A program made the translations under genes and the position numbers. This document shows positions 1-8,777 of a stretch of DNA of 64,000 nt, in pieces (the first letter of the stretch is position 1; each line of letters begins with the position of its first letter). Source of the DNA: CAIVVT01 sp052145115 (lineage in GTDB: Bacteria; Acidobacteriota; Terriglobia; Bryobacterales; Bryobacteraceae); the NCBI GenBank assembly GCA_052145115.1, contig JBKQPG010000046.1, positions 7,535 through 71,534 of the forward strand. Reading direction: 5' to 3'. Under the pieces are notes generated by a model that saw only the letters and a list, made by a program, of their open reading frames with translations, did not search any database and had not been told where the DNA came from.

Positions 1-1074
1 GCGGTGGCGAATGGCTTCGACCTCGGGCGTGATGACGCCGAGATTCTCGGCCACGATGGCCAGTTCGCCGAGCTGCGCCGCGACGGCTTCGAAGAACTGG
101 ATACCGGGGCCGGGCGTCCAGCGGCCGTTGACGGCGGTCGATTCGCCGCCGGGCACTTCCCAATAGGCCTGGAAACCGCGGAAATGGTCGACGCGGACCA
201 CGTCGAACAGAGCGAAGACGGCGCGAATCCGCTGGATCCACCAGCCGTAGCCGTGGCGGTGAAGCTCGTCCCAACGATAAAGCGGATTGCCCCAGAGCTG
301 GCCGGAGGCGCTGAAGTAGTCGGGTGGAACGCCGGATTGCAGGGCCGGGGTACCGTCGGCGTTGAGATGCCAGAAACGACGGGCGCTCCAGACGTCGGAA
401 CTGTCGCCGGCGGCGTAGATCGGGAGGTCGCCCATCAGCCGGATGCCGGAGCGGCGGCAGGCGTCGCGCAGAGCGTTGAACTGATCGAAGAAGACGAACT
501 GCTGGAACCTTTCGGCGTCAAGGGCGGCGGAATGCGTACGGCGCAGAGATTCGAGCGCGGCGGGGTGGCGGTCGCGCAGCGCGGGTTCCCAGTCCGTCCA
601 GGCGCACATGCCGTGGGCGTGCTTAGCGGTCATGAAGAGGGCGAAGTCGTCGAGCCAGGCGGAATGCGAGGCGCAAAAGGCGTCGAAGGCGGCGCGCTGA
701 GCGGGCGTGGCGTGGCGGAAGAAAGACTTCGCGGCGCGGTCCAGGAGGGGCAGCTTGAAATCGATTGCGGCGGCATAGGCGGCGCGCCCCTGGAGGAAGC
801 GCGCGCCGGCGAGGTCCGCGGTGGACAAGAGGCCGGCATCGACCAGAGCGTCGAGGGAGATCAAGAGCGGGTTGCCGGCGAATGTGGAAAAGGTCTGGTA
901 GGGCGAATCGCCGAAGCCCGTGGGCCCGAGGGGCAACATCTGCCACAGGGTCTGGCGGGCGTCAGCCAGAAACTGAACGAAGCGCAGGGCCTCCGGGCCG
1001 AGGTCGCCGATGCCGTGGCCGCCGGGGAGAGAAGTCGGGTGCAGCAGGATGCCGCTCTGACGGGGGAAGCGCAT
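1..1074 (-). CDS. malQ: 4-alpha-glucanotransferase (amylomaltase), 3' end outside window
   Basis: GH77 enzyme that transfers alpha-1,4-glucan segments between maltodextrins in the cytoplasm. The first 358 residues are present. The N-terminus carries the family hallmark HPTSLPGGHGIGDLG; the nucleophile region VRVDHFRGF lies near residue 296 and the acid/base Glu sits in AENLG near residue 343. The frame is open to the left edge, so about 140 residues, including the third catalytic Asp, are missing only because of the window boundary. The ATG at 1074 is followed at once by RFPRQSGILLHPTS, the normal start of this family. It is divergent from the GH29 gene, with a palindromic repeat between them. 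Confidence 0.93.
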   Translation of the reverse strand, partial: MRFPRQSGILLHPTSLPGGHGIGDLGPEALRFVQFLADARQTLWQMLPLGPTGFGDSPYQTFSTFAGNPLLISLDALVDAGLLSTADLAGARFLQGRAAYAAAIDFKLPLLDRAAKSFFRHATPAQRAAFDAFCASHSAWLDDFALFMTAKHAHGMCAWTDWEPALRDRHPAALESLRRTHSAALDAERFQQFVFFDQFNALRDACRRSGIRLMGDLPIYAAGDSSDVWSARRFWHLNADGTPALQSGVPPDYFSASGQLWGNPLYRWDELHRHGYGWWIQRIRAVFALFDVVRVDHFRGFQAYWEVPGGESTAVNGRWTPGPGIQFFEAVAAQLGELAIVAENLGVITPEVEAIRHR

Positions 1075-1085
1075 ACGTTAGGAGT

Positions 1086-1166
1086 TTAACCCGGATGTTG
1101 CACCAACAATCGGCTGCGGCGCTCGCATCGCGCCGCGCTGCGATCGTGGTGCAACATCCGAGTTAA
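1086..1166. repeat. Dispersed palindromic repeat, copy 1 (short form)
   Basis: Two 20-bp arms (1086-1105 and 1147-1166) are inverted copies with one mismatch; the arm core is CCGGATGTTGCACCA. The 41-bp centre begins ACAATCGGCT and ends CTGCGATCG. A longer copy with the same arms and the same centre edges lies at 20964-21147. It fills most of the gap between the divergent malQ and GH29 genes, so it may also fold as a hairpin in either leader. Confidence 0.85.
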
Positions 1167-1224
1167 CGCCTGGCGGGAGGGGGTAGCGCTTGTATGAGGC
1201 AGGCGGCCGTGATAGCTTCCCGTC

Positions 1225-2559
1225 ATGAAGCAATGGTTGCTCGTGGCTTGTGCAGGAGTGGCGCTCTTGCGGGGCCAACAGTTTGCCGACGTCCGGCCGA
1301 GTCCGCAGCAAATGGCCTGGCAGGACCTAGAAATTGGCGTGCTGATCCACTTCGGCCCGAACACGTGGATGGACCGTGAGTGGGGCGACGGGAAGGCGGA
1401 TCCGGGCGTCTTCAACCCGGCGCGATTCGATCCCGAGCAATGGGTCCGGGCGGCGCAGGCGGCGGGGGCGAAATACATGATCCTGGTGGCCAAGCACCAC
1501 GATGGGTTCTGCCTGTTTCCGACGCGCGAGACGAAGTACGGGGTGGCGTCCAGCCCGTGGAGCAACGGCCGGGGCGACATGGTGCGCGAAGTGGCCGCGG
1601 CGTGCCGCAAGCACGGGCTGCGATTCGGCGTCTACCTCTCGCCGTGGGATCGCCACGAGCCGGCATACAAAGATGGCGCGGCCTACGACACGCACTACGC
1701 GCACCAGGTGGAGGAACTGGCCTCGCGCTACGGCGAGCTGACCGAGTTCTGGCTGGACGGAGCGGGCAGCGAAGGGCACGTCTACGACTTCACGCGCTAC
1801 ATCCGCACGCTGCGCACGTACCAGCCGAACACGATGATCTTCGCCGATGTCGGGCTGCTGCCGTATGCCGACATCCGCTGGGTAGGCAATGAGGACGGTA
1901 CGGCGAACGAGGAGAACTGGAATGTCGTGGATGCGTACCAGATGCTGCGCTGGCGGCCGGCCGAAGCCGACACGCCGTTGCGGGACGGGCAATGGTTCTG
2001 GCATCCGAACGCCGAGGGCAAGCTGAAGCCGCTCGACAAGCTGATGGAGATCTATCACCAGACGGTGGGCCGGGGCACGCAACTGGTGCTGGGACTGGCG
2101 CCGGACAATCGCGGGCTGCTGCCGGAAGTGGATGTGAAGCGGCTGGAGGAGTTTGGCGCGGAGGTGAAGAGGATCTACGGGAAAGGTCTCCTGGGGGAGG
2201 GGGCGCTGGCGACCTCGGGCCATCCGGATTCCCATATTGGTCCCGAGAACGCGTGTCAGTATGTCATGAGGATGCGAGGACCCGTCACGGTCGACCGCGC
2301 CCTCATCATGGAGGATTTGACCGACGGACAGCGCATCAGGAAATACGCGATCCTGGGCCGCGTGGGGAACGATATGCGAACGATCGCCACTGGGACGACC
2401 ATCGGTCACAAGAAGATCGACATCTTCGCGCCGGTGACGGTGGACATGCTGGTGCTGGAGGTGCGCGGCGCGCTCGGGATCCCGCGCCTGAGGAAGTTCG
2501 ACGTGTACCTGGGCGGCACGCGCGCGGAGAGTGGCGCGGTTCAACCGGCGTCCGAATGA
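1225..2559 (+). CDS. Alpha-L-fucosidase, GH29, exported
   Basis: Retaining fucosidase expected to remove terminal alpha-L-fucose from glycans. The 444-residue product starts with a hydrophobic signal sequence (about residues 1-17). GH29 hallmarks are visible: a HFGPNTW segment near residue 42, KHHDGFCLFPT at 90-100 (substrate-binding His-His), and FWLDGA at 175-180, whose Asp178 is the expected nucleophile. The C-terminal part (about 320-444) looks like a beta-sandwich accessory domain. The assignment to GH29 is secure from these motifs; the exact linkage preference is not visible. It stands alone on this strand. Confidence 0.9.
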   Translation: MKQWLLVACAGVALLRGQQFADVRPSPQQMAWQDLEIGVLIHFGPNTWMDREWGDGKADPGVFNPARFDPEQWVRAAQAAGAKYMILVAKHHDGFCLFPTRETKYGVASSPWSNGRGDMVREVAAACRKHGLRFGVYLSPWDRHEPAYKDGAAYDTHYAHQVEELASRYGELTEFWLDGAGSEGHVYDFTRYIRTLRTYQPNTMIFADVGLLPYADIRWVGNEDGTANEENWNVVDAYQMLRWRPAEADTPLRDGQWFWHPNAEGKLKPLDKLMEIYHQTVGRGTQLVLGLAPDNRGLLPEVDVKRLEEFGAEVKRIYGKGLLGEGALATSGHPDSHIGPENACQYVMRMRGPVTVDRALIMEDLTDGQRIRKYAILGRVGNDMRTIATGTTIGHKKIDIFAPVTVDMLVLEVRGALGIPRLRKFDVYLGGTRAESGAVQPASE

Positions 2560-2644
2560 TCGCTGCATGGCACGGCGCATGGGAAGCCGGCGCTTTGGGC
2601 CCGCATGGCAAAAGGCGGTATTCAGCAACCGCGCAGGCTTGAGG

Positions 2645-3262
2645 CTATTCGTTTTCCGCAGGCTCGGCGGGCGGGGGATTGGTCATGCCGAGCCACTCGA
2701 AATACAGTTGGTTGCGAAATCCCAGGCGCGCGAGGGCCCGGCCGACGGTGGAGTTGACCAGATCGTCGAGCGTCCTTGGCCGGCCGTAGAACGCGGGGAC
2801 GGGCGGCATGATGACAGCGCCATTGGCCGCGGCCTGCTGCATCAAACGCAGATGGCCGGCGTGCAGGGGCGTTTCGCGGACCAGCAGCACGACGGGACGC
2901 CCCTCCTTCAACTGCACGTCGGCGGCGCGGGCGACGAGGTCCGCGGAGTACGAGTTGGCGATGGCGGAGAGGGTCTTGATGGAACACGGGGCGACGATCA
3001 TGCCCCGCGTTTCGAACGAACCGCTGGCGATGGAGGCGCCGATGTTGGAGTTGGAGTGGACGACGCTAGCGAGAGCTTCCACGCCCTTGGGCTTCCAATC
3101 GGTCTCCTGCGCCATGGTCGCGCGCGCGGCGGGAGTCAGAATGAGATGCGTCTCCAGAGCATGGTCGCGGGCCAGTGTTTCCAGAAGGCGGATCCCGTAG
3201 ATGACGCCCGACGCGCCCGTGATGGCGACGATCAGCCGCGGCGGATGGCTGCGCTCCGGCAT
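2645..3262 (-). CDS. ubiX: Flavin prenyltransferase UbiX
   Basis: Makes prenylated FMN, the cofactor of UbiD-type decarboxylases, from FMN and dimethylallyl phosphate. The 205-residue protein has the family features: LIVAITGASGVIYG at the N-terminus (phosphate/FMN loop), SNSNIGASIASGSF in the middle, MIVAPCSIKTL, and the LVRETPLH segment. The ATG at 3262 is preferred over upstream in-frame codons because GGAGGAAGC immediately precedes it and because the Rossmann strand then begins ten residues in. No ubiD partner lies in the window. The C-terminal proline-rich tail is unremarkable. Confidence 0.92.
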   Translation of the reverse strand: MPERSHPPRLIVAITGASGVIYGIRLLETLARDHALETHLILTPAARATMAQETDWKPKGVEALASVVHSNSNIGASIASGSFETRGMIVAPCSIKTLSAIANSYSADLVARAADVQLKEGRPVVLLVRETPLHAGHLRLMQQAAANGAVIMPPVPAFYGRPRTLDDLVNSTVGRALARLGFRNQLYFEWLGMTNPPPAEPAENE

Positions 3263-3457
3263 GCTTCCTCCAGATTGCCGCAATCCGGGGTGGCGCTGCA
3301 GGAAAGGGAAGCGCCAGGTTGCCTGGTTCGATTGGCAGGCGGGACGGGGAGTGAGGTCACTCAGGGGTGGGCGCAATTGCGGGCGCAGTGACGAAAACGC
3401 GGTTGAAGGTGGAGGACCTTCAACCGCTGTAGTCCAATGATTCCCAATGAGATAAAT

Positions 3458-3504
3458 GGTCGGGGCGAGTGGATTTGAACCACCGACCTCCTGGTCCCGA
3501 ACCT
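3458..3504 (-). repeat. tRNA-Pro 3' half, att-like direct repeat 1
   Basis: A 47-bp exact copy of the 3' part of tRNA-Pro(CGG), from the anticodon loop to the encoded CCA (compare 19832-19878). Sequence diverges from the tRNA immediately beyond it, so no 5' half is present and it cannot be a functional tRNA. It marks the distal end of island A. Confidence 0.88.
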
Positions 3505-3776
3505 GATCTGGCCTCTTCCGGAAGTCCCTGATTTTCCTGCATTTTCAGACCGTTTAGAATGTGCAAGTTGCGCGCCGCTCGTGGAAGCTGGTTGAGTCGG
3601 ATGCAGCCTTGGTGCTTTGGCCTATACAAAATCATCCACAGTGCCCTCAGCCCGGCTCACGGCCTTTGAGCATTTCCTGGCAGGCGTTCCTTCGTGCTGA
3701 ACTGCGAACGTGCCGAACGAGATCTTGCGGGGCCGGTCATCCGCCTTCGCGAGCACGGCCAGCGCCCCGCCGAGTA
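3505..3776. other. Island A left end, no gene
   Basis: No convincing gene. This stretch and the equivalent one after 15635 share scattered blocks in the same order: TGATNT..GGCCTCTT next to the repeat, GTTGCGCGCC, TTGGTGCT, and a motif like ACAAAATCATCCACAGTG. The arrangement suggests a conserved element end (attachment arm or remnant of a lost gene). Confidence 0.5.
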
Positions 3777-5120
3777 CTAAACGACCTCGGGAATTGTGAA
3801 CTCTGCCCGGTAACGGGGGCGGAAATACGAGTTCGCTTCCTCGTCGCCAGGGCATGAGAAGGTTGCGGCGTCGAAATTGAGCGTGCGACCGACGCGATAG
3901 GAGATGTTTGCCAGGTGTACGAGTGTCGTTGAGATCGCGCCCTCTTCGATCTCAGCGGTGAGAGAAGCGCGGTTGCGCGTGCGAATTGCATCAATGAAGT
4001 TCGCGAAGTGGTCCCCGTAGGCTGCCGCCGACGGACCCTTCTCCTGCTTGGGCCCCAGCCAACTCTTGTAGCCGGAGTAGCCGTCGATGGCTAAGTAACC
4101 GCTGGATCCGTAGAACAGGTTGCCAATCGTATTGGGGTAGAAGTTGCCGGCTCCGCTGCGGTTCTCCGATATGCCGGCTTCATGGTTGCTGATCCAATGC
4201 CGGATCTCGGCCACCATTATCTTCTTCTTGCCCGAGTCATTGAACTCGAATGTGGCCGTGAGCGTATTGGGAGTTTCCTGGTCGTCGTCGAACATGAAGT
4301 GGCCGCCGGTGGCGCTTACGCGCACCGGATAGCGGACGCCCAGCCCCCAGCGCGCAATGTCGAGTTCGTGGCATCCCTGATTCCCGAGCTCGCCGTTGCC
4401 ATAATCCCAGAACCAGTGCCAGTTGTAATGGAACCGGTTGCGAGTGAACGGCCGCTTCGGCGCCGGACCGAGCCAAAGATCGTAATTCACACCCGGCGGC
4501 ACTGGCTCTTCGATCGCCTTGCCGATGGAATCGCGCCAGCGGAAACACAGCGCGCGCGCCAAGTACAGGTCGCCGATCAGGCCGCCGCGCATCTTGGCGA
4601 CCGCCTCCTGCAGCGCCGCCGACGAACGGCTCTGACTCCCGTGTTGCACGAGGCGATCGTAGCGCCGCGCCGCAGCGACGATCTGGCGGGCCTCAAACAA
4701 GTTATGCGTGCACGGCTTCTCGACGTACACGTCCTTGCCCGCCTGGCAGCTCCAGATCGTCTGCAGAGTGTGCCAGTGGTTGGGCGTGGCGATGGCGACG
4801 GCGTCGACGGACTTGTCGTCCAGCGCGTGCCGCAAATCCGAATAGGCGGCCGGCCGCCGCTTTCCTCTGGCAAGTACGTAGGCGACAGATTCCTGAAGAA
4901 CGGAATCGTCCACGTCGCACACGGCTACGATCTCGACGTTGGGCATGCCCATGTATGCGTCGAGGTGCTCCTTCCCGCGGCCGCGCAGGCCGGCGCACGC
5001 CACGCGCACCGTCTCGTTTGGGCTTGACCGCCCGAGGCGCGGCACCGCAAGCGCGCTCGTAGAGGCCATGAGGAAATGCCTGCGGTGCATGCCTGCCGGA
5101 ATGTCTAGGGCCGTTGTCAT
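3777..5120 (-). CDS. Gfo/Idh/MocA family oxidoreductase, Tat-exported
   Basis: NAD(P)-dependent sugar or inositol dehydrogenase-like protein, 447 residues. The N-terminus has a twin-arginine signal (HRRHFLMAS, Arg13-Arg14) before the Rossmann fold VRVACAGLRGRG. The family motif EKPCTHN lies near residues 134-140, and the second domain has the typical NWHWFWDYGNGELGNQGCHELD block. The ATG at 5120 is chosen because GAGGAG lies 9 bases upstream and the Tat signal starts soon after; a longer reading adds no conserved sequence. It follows the TonB-dependent receptor on the same strand, separated by 73 bp holding a strong hairpin. Its substrate is unknown; the neighbours suggest a glycan-derived sugar. 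Confidence 0.88.
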   Translation of the reverse strand: MTTALDIPAGMHRRHFLMASTSALAVPRLGRSSPNETVRVACAGLRGRGKEHLDAYMGMPNVEIVAVCDVDDSVLQESVAYVLARGKRRPAAYSDLRHALDDKSVDAVAIATPNHWHTLQTIWSCQAGKDVYVEKPCTHNLFEARQIVAAARRYDRLVQHGSQSRSSAALQEAVAKMRGGLIGDLYLARALCFRWRDSIGKAIEEPVPPGVNYDLWLGPAPKRPFTRNRFHYNWHWFWDYGNGELGNQGCHELDIARWGLGVRYPVRVSATGGHFMFDDDQETPNTLTATFEFNDSGKKKIMVAEIRHWISNHEAGISENRSGAGNFYPNTIGNLFYGSSGYLAIDGYSGYKSWLGPKQEKGPSAAAYGDHFANFIDAIRTRNRASLTAEIEEGAISTTLVHLANISYRVGRTLNFDAATFSCPGDEEANSYFRPRYRAEFTIPEVV

Positions 5121-5135
5121 GCAGGGCTCCTCATA

Positions 5136-5160
5136 ACCCCGGCGGCCTGGCCGCCGGGGT
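5136..5160 (-). terminator. Perfect 11-bp hairpin between receptor and oxidoreductase genes
   Basis: ACCCCGGCGGC and its exact inverse complement flank a 3-base loop. There is no T-run after it, so it may be a partial terminator, an mRNA-stabilising structure for the upstream receptor message, or a barrier 15 bp upstream of the next start codon. Confidence 0.5.
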
Positions 5161-5193
5161 GGACTTTCGCTGTGTTGATGATCGCGGTCCGAG

Positions 5194-8100
5194 TTAGAAC
5201 TCGATGCGCGCACCAACCCAGATGTGCCGCTCGCCGGCGTTGCTCGTGACGCTCGGGCTGAGCAACTCGGAGCTGTTCACGGTGCCAGTGATTTGCCCGA
5301 AGCCGGCGCTCAAGTCATTGTTCGGATTGGCCATGTTGGCATGATTGAACAGGTTCATGAAGTTGCCCTCGAACTTCAGTCTTACCTTTTCGGTCAGGTT
5401 GAAGCTCTTGTGGATACCCAGGTTGACGCTCCACGCCCCAGGTCCAACCAAGGAGTTGGCGGGACAGTTGCCGTAGGTTCCGGGCGCGGGCACGGAGAAG
5501 GACGCCGGGTTCAGATACAGAGAGCTGTTATCCCAGTACCAGTCGGCATGGCCCGTGTAGGGGTCGGCGCCGGCAACGCAGTCTGGGCGGCTGGCCAGGC
5601 CGTTGCGGACCTGGAGCCACGACGACCCATCGTAGGAGGGCGAGAAGTAGTTGCCGCTCTGGAACACAGCGAAGGGCGAGAGCTCCCATCCGCCCAAGAT
5701 GGCGCTCAGGAGCGGCGAGGCACTGCCGCCCCAGGTCTGACCCTTGCCATAGGGCACTTCCCACACCAGGGTCGGGACAAAGCGGTGCCGGGGGATCAGA
5801 GTGTTGTCGCCCCAGTCATAGTGGCGGTCGTAGGGGTCGGTGGCCTGGCCGCCCTCGGCGCCGCTGCTGCTGGAGTCGGTCATGGCGTGCGTGTAGGTAT
5901 AGGCCAACTGGAACTGGAGGCCATGCGCGAACTTCCTATTGACCGACAGATCGATCGCGTGGTTCTTGGCAATCGCGCCATCAGTCTCATACAGGATGCT
6001 GCCACCTATCCAGTGCGAATAATTGTAGACGTTGGTCTGGTCCGTGGTGTTGGCTGGCGGCAGGTTCAGATCGTAAGTTACCGGAAGTTGTGTGGTCATC
6101 GACCCGCGGTAGGTGGCGCGCGCCACTAGCGAGCGGCCCAGATCGCGCTCCACCGTCAGGTTCCACTGCTGGATCGTGGGCGTCTTCAGATGGGGATTGG
6201 TTCCGATGATACTGTCGCCGCAGTCGGCTTCGCTGGCGCATACGCCGAGCCCGGGCGTGGCGTTGCCTAACGGGTTCGGGAACTGCAGTGTCGGTATCGG
6301 GGTGGTGTTGTTCAAGCGCAGCGAGGCGGTCGAGAAGACGTCCTGGTTGTCCGGGCCGAAGTTGTCCTGATAAGCCCCGATCAACTCGCCGTAGTAGATC
6401 CCATAACCGCCGCGCAACACGGTCTTGTCATTCCAACGGTAGGCGAAGCCCACGCGCGGCCCAAAGTTGTTCCAATTGCCGTACATCAGCGAACGGCCCG
6501 GGAATCCTGCCGGAGCGATCTCCACCGGAATGTCCTGAGGGACCGCCATGAACTGCAAGGTCGATTGCGACGGCACTACTACCGCCTGCGTCGCCGGATC
6601 CCAATTCACCCGCCGGTCGTTGTTGTCCACCGAGGGCATGAAGTACTCCCACCGCAAGCCCAGGGTGAGGGTCAGCTTTGGCGTGACGCTCCAGGTGTCG
6701 TTCACGTACAGGCCGGTGTCCGTCTTGCGGTTGTAGCGTGGTAGCGCCGGGCCCTTGAGCCGAACCGCGGACGGGTATCCCAGCATGAAGTCGGCAAAGC
6801 CGAAGCCGGTGTATTCCCCGTTGAAGTTGTATTGGCCGAACTGGTTGTTCTGCTTGTCGAGCCGCGGATCGTTGTAGCGCACCAAGACGCCCATCTTGAG
6901 CGCATGCCGGCCCTTGATCCAGCTCACGTTGTCGAGCAGTTCAGACTCCTGGCTATAGTTGGAAGAGATGGGATTGGGGTAAAAATCGAAGAAGCCGCCG
7001 CTGATTTCCATGTCCGGCACGCCCGGCGTGCCGGCCGGAACCGTCACGCCGCCCAAGCTAAGCCCGATGGCCTGCAGGATGGTGTTGCCATCCTGTTTGG
7101 GGGTTATGGAAATTAAGTCCCGCTCGAAGCCCAGACGGAATTCGTTCAGCAGGGTGGGCGTGAACGTGTGCGTCTCCGAAAGGAAATCATTGGTTGTATC
7201 GCGAACCTCGAGGTAGCCGTAACCAGGGACGGGGGCGTTCCAGCTACGTTCCCAGGGATCGTACTGGCGGGTGAAACGGCCCGACAGCACGTCCTTACCG
7301 CCAATATACTGGTCGATCTTGGCGTCAATGCGATCAATGTGCTCCGGGCCGGTAATCGTGTTGCGGTAGTCGTCGAGGTAATTGTTGGGATTGCTGGAGG
7401 TGCCGGTAAAATTCGGCGCCGGATAGTATTTCGTGGCGAATTTCTGGGACACCGGGTTGACCTGCAGGCTGGAGGCTGCGAAAACGTCGCCCGGAATGGG
7501 CGCGCCGGTGAGCGGATTCTTGAGCTGGAGGGATCCGTTCAGCGGGTCCAGCAGCGCGGCGAAGTTGCCGTTTTCGAATGCCTGGGTGGGCACGGTGGTC
7601 GTGCCAGTTTGGGTGTTGCCCGCCGCCAGCGGGAAGGTGCGGTGCTCTTCGGTGACCAGAAAGAAGGTCTTGTTCTTCCCGTTGTAAACCTTGGGGATGA
7701 TCACCGGCCCGTTGAAGCTGCCGCCCCACCATTGCAGTTGGGGCCCAATGATTCCATTGGCGCGATTGGTGCCCGCATTGAGCGGTCCGGCGTTCAGGGC
7801 GCTGTTGTCGGTAGTGTAGAAACCACTGCCATGGAGCACGTTGGTACCGCTCTTGGTAACAGTCAGCAGCGTGGCGACACCCGGGAATTCCGCCGAGGTG
7901 TTGCTCTCCATGACCTTCACTTCGGCGATCGACTCGTAGGATTGATCGTTGGTCAGCGGGCCGGACTGGCCGCCATAGGCGTTTTGCATGGTCTGAACCC
8001 CATCGATCGTGAGGTTCAAGAAGCTATTGCGGTTGCCGCCGATCATGATGCCGTCGCCCAGGAGAGTGGACGGGGTGAGCGCGGCCATTACCATGACGGC

Positions 8101-8562
8101 GCGTTGGGTGGGGGCCGCCAGAACCTCCTGGCCCGTTTGGAGGGTGGACACCTCGCCGTCGACCGTGTTCATCGCCGTCGGCGTTGCGGTGACCTCAACC
8201 GACACCGAAGTATCGCCGACCTGGAGCCTGGCGTCAAAGCGCTGGCTCTGCGCGCCGGTTTGCGTCAGGACGCTGCTGCGTACCTCGCGGAAGCCCGTCG
8301 CGGCTACGGTTATCACATAGTTGCCTGGAGGAATTCCGGTGAAAACGTAGCTGCCGTCGGCGCCGGTGGAGGCCTTGCGCGTGACGTTTGTGTTGACCTC
8401 GGTCAGCTTGACAGTGGCGTTTGGCACCACGGCCGCCTGCTGGTCCGTCACGGAGACGGTGATCGAGCCCAGCGTGGATTGCGCACTCAGTAGGTCGGGC
8501 AGGATCATCAGCCCGACGAATAGTAGGACCCCAAACAACGTAATTCTAAACGCCCTAAACAT
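5194..8562 (-). CDS. TonB-dependent receptor with N-terminal carboxypeptidase-regulatory (Cna-like) domain
   Basis: Large outer-membrane protein of 1122 residues, of the Oar-like acidobacterial type that imports oligosaccharides or other large nutrients. A signal peptide ends near residue 27 (LLSAQS). Residues about 30-110 form the carboxypeptidase-regulatory beta-sandwich (VTDQQAAVVPNATVKLTE, then SYVFTGIPPGNYV). A plug-like region follows (IGGNRNSFLNLTIDGVQT), and a long beta-barrel ends in the aromatic residue usual for outer-membrane proteins (WVGARIEF). The ATG at 8562 is chosen because a GGGGAG motif lies upstream and the signal peptide begins at once. It is likely the first gene of a unit with the downstream oxidoreductase. 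Confidence 0.93.
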   Translation of the reverse strand: MFRAFRITLFGVLLFVGLMILPDLLSAQSTLGSITVSVTDQQAAVVPNATVKLTEVNTNVTRKASTGADGSYVFTGIPPGNYVITVAATGFREVRSSVLTQTGAQSQRFDARLQVGDTSVSVEVTATPTAMNTVDGEVSTLQTGQEVLAAPTQRAVMVMAALTPSTLLGDGIMIGGNRNSFLNLTIDGVQTMQNAYGGQSGPLTNDQSYESIAEVKVMESNTSAEFPGVATLLTVTKSGTNVLHGSGFYTTDNSALNAGPLNAGTNRANGIIGPQLQWWGGSFNGPVIIPKVYNGKNKTFFLVTEEHRTFPLAAGNTQTGTTTVPTQAFENGNFAALLDPLNGSLQLKNPLTGAPIPGDVFAASSLQVNPVSQKFATKYYPAPNFTGTSSNPNNYLDDYRNTITGPEHIDRIDAKIDQYIGGKDVLSGRFTRQYDPWERSWNAPVPGYGYLEVRDTTNDFLSETHTFTPTLLNEFRLGFERDLISITPKQDGNTILQAIGLSLGGVTVPAGTPGVPDMEISGGFFDFYPNPISSNYSQESELLDNVSWIKGRHALKMGVLVRYNDPRLDKQNNQFGQYNFNGEYTGFGFADFMLGYPSAVRLKGPALPRYNRKTDTGLYVNDTWSVTPKLTLTLGLRWEYFMPSVDNNDRRVNWDPATQAVVVPSQSTLQFMAVPQDIPVEIAPAGFPGRSLMYGNWNNFGPRVGFAYRWNDKTVLRGGYGIYYGELIGAYQDNFGPDNQDVFSTASLRLNNTTPIPTLQFPNPLGNATPGLGVCASEADCGDSIIGTNPHLKTPTIQQWNLTVERDLGRSLVARATYRGSMTTQLPVTYDLNLPPANTTDQTNVYNYSHWIGGSILYETDGAIAKNHAIDLSVNRKFAHGLQFQLAYTYTHAMTDSSSSGAEGGQATDPYDRHYDWGDNTLIPRHRFVPTLVWEVPYGKGQTWGGSASPLLSAILGGWELSPFAVFQSGNYFSPSYDGSSWLQVRNGLASRPDCVAGADPYTGHADWYWDNSSLYLNPASFSVPAPGTYGNCPANSLVGPGAWSVNLGIHKSFNLTEKVRLKFEGNFMNLFNHANMANPNNDLSAGFGQITGTVNSSELLSPSVTSNAGERHIWVGARIEF

Positions 8563-8777
8563 ATGTACTAACTCCCCTTCGCGTGCCGGCGCCGCAGCCG
8601 GACGGCTTTCGTCATGTTTCATTCTGTGGGCAGGATCTCAGAACTGCCTCGACCCCCAGCGCAAGTCGTGGGCTTTTACAGCCCGGCGCGTGCGACCCCG
8701 GCCTGAACCCAGCACGAGATTACATTGGGCCCATTGGGCTGCCAAGCGGAAGTAAATGGGGGTAATTGGGTTGCCCT

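Noticed and set aside
4..1089. Long plus-strand open frame at the left edge
   Set aside because: It is antisense to malQ, whose minus-strand translation has clear GH77 motifs; the plus-strand product is Gly/Ala/Glu-rich shadow sequence.
1327..2628. Long minus-strand open frame across the GH29 gene
   Set aside because: Arg/His/Val-rich shadow of the fucosidase; no domain and no ribosome binding site.
3420..3635. Small minus-strand protein ending in GPGGRWFKSTRPD
   Set aside because: That ending is simply the translation of the tRNA 3' half and recurs at every tRNA-fragment copy; not a gene.
3505..3776. Possible integrase remnant at the island ends
   Set aside because: All frames were read; none shows the Arg-His-x-x-Arg-Tyr pattern of tyrosine recombinases or serine recombinase motifs, so only shared end sequence is claimed.
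7168..8493. Long plus-strand open frame across the TonB-dependent receptor
   Set aside because: Antisense shadow of a well-supported outer-membrane receptor.
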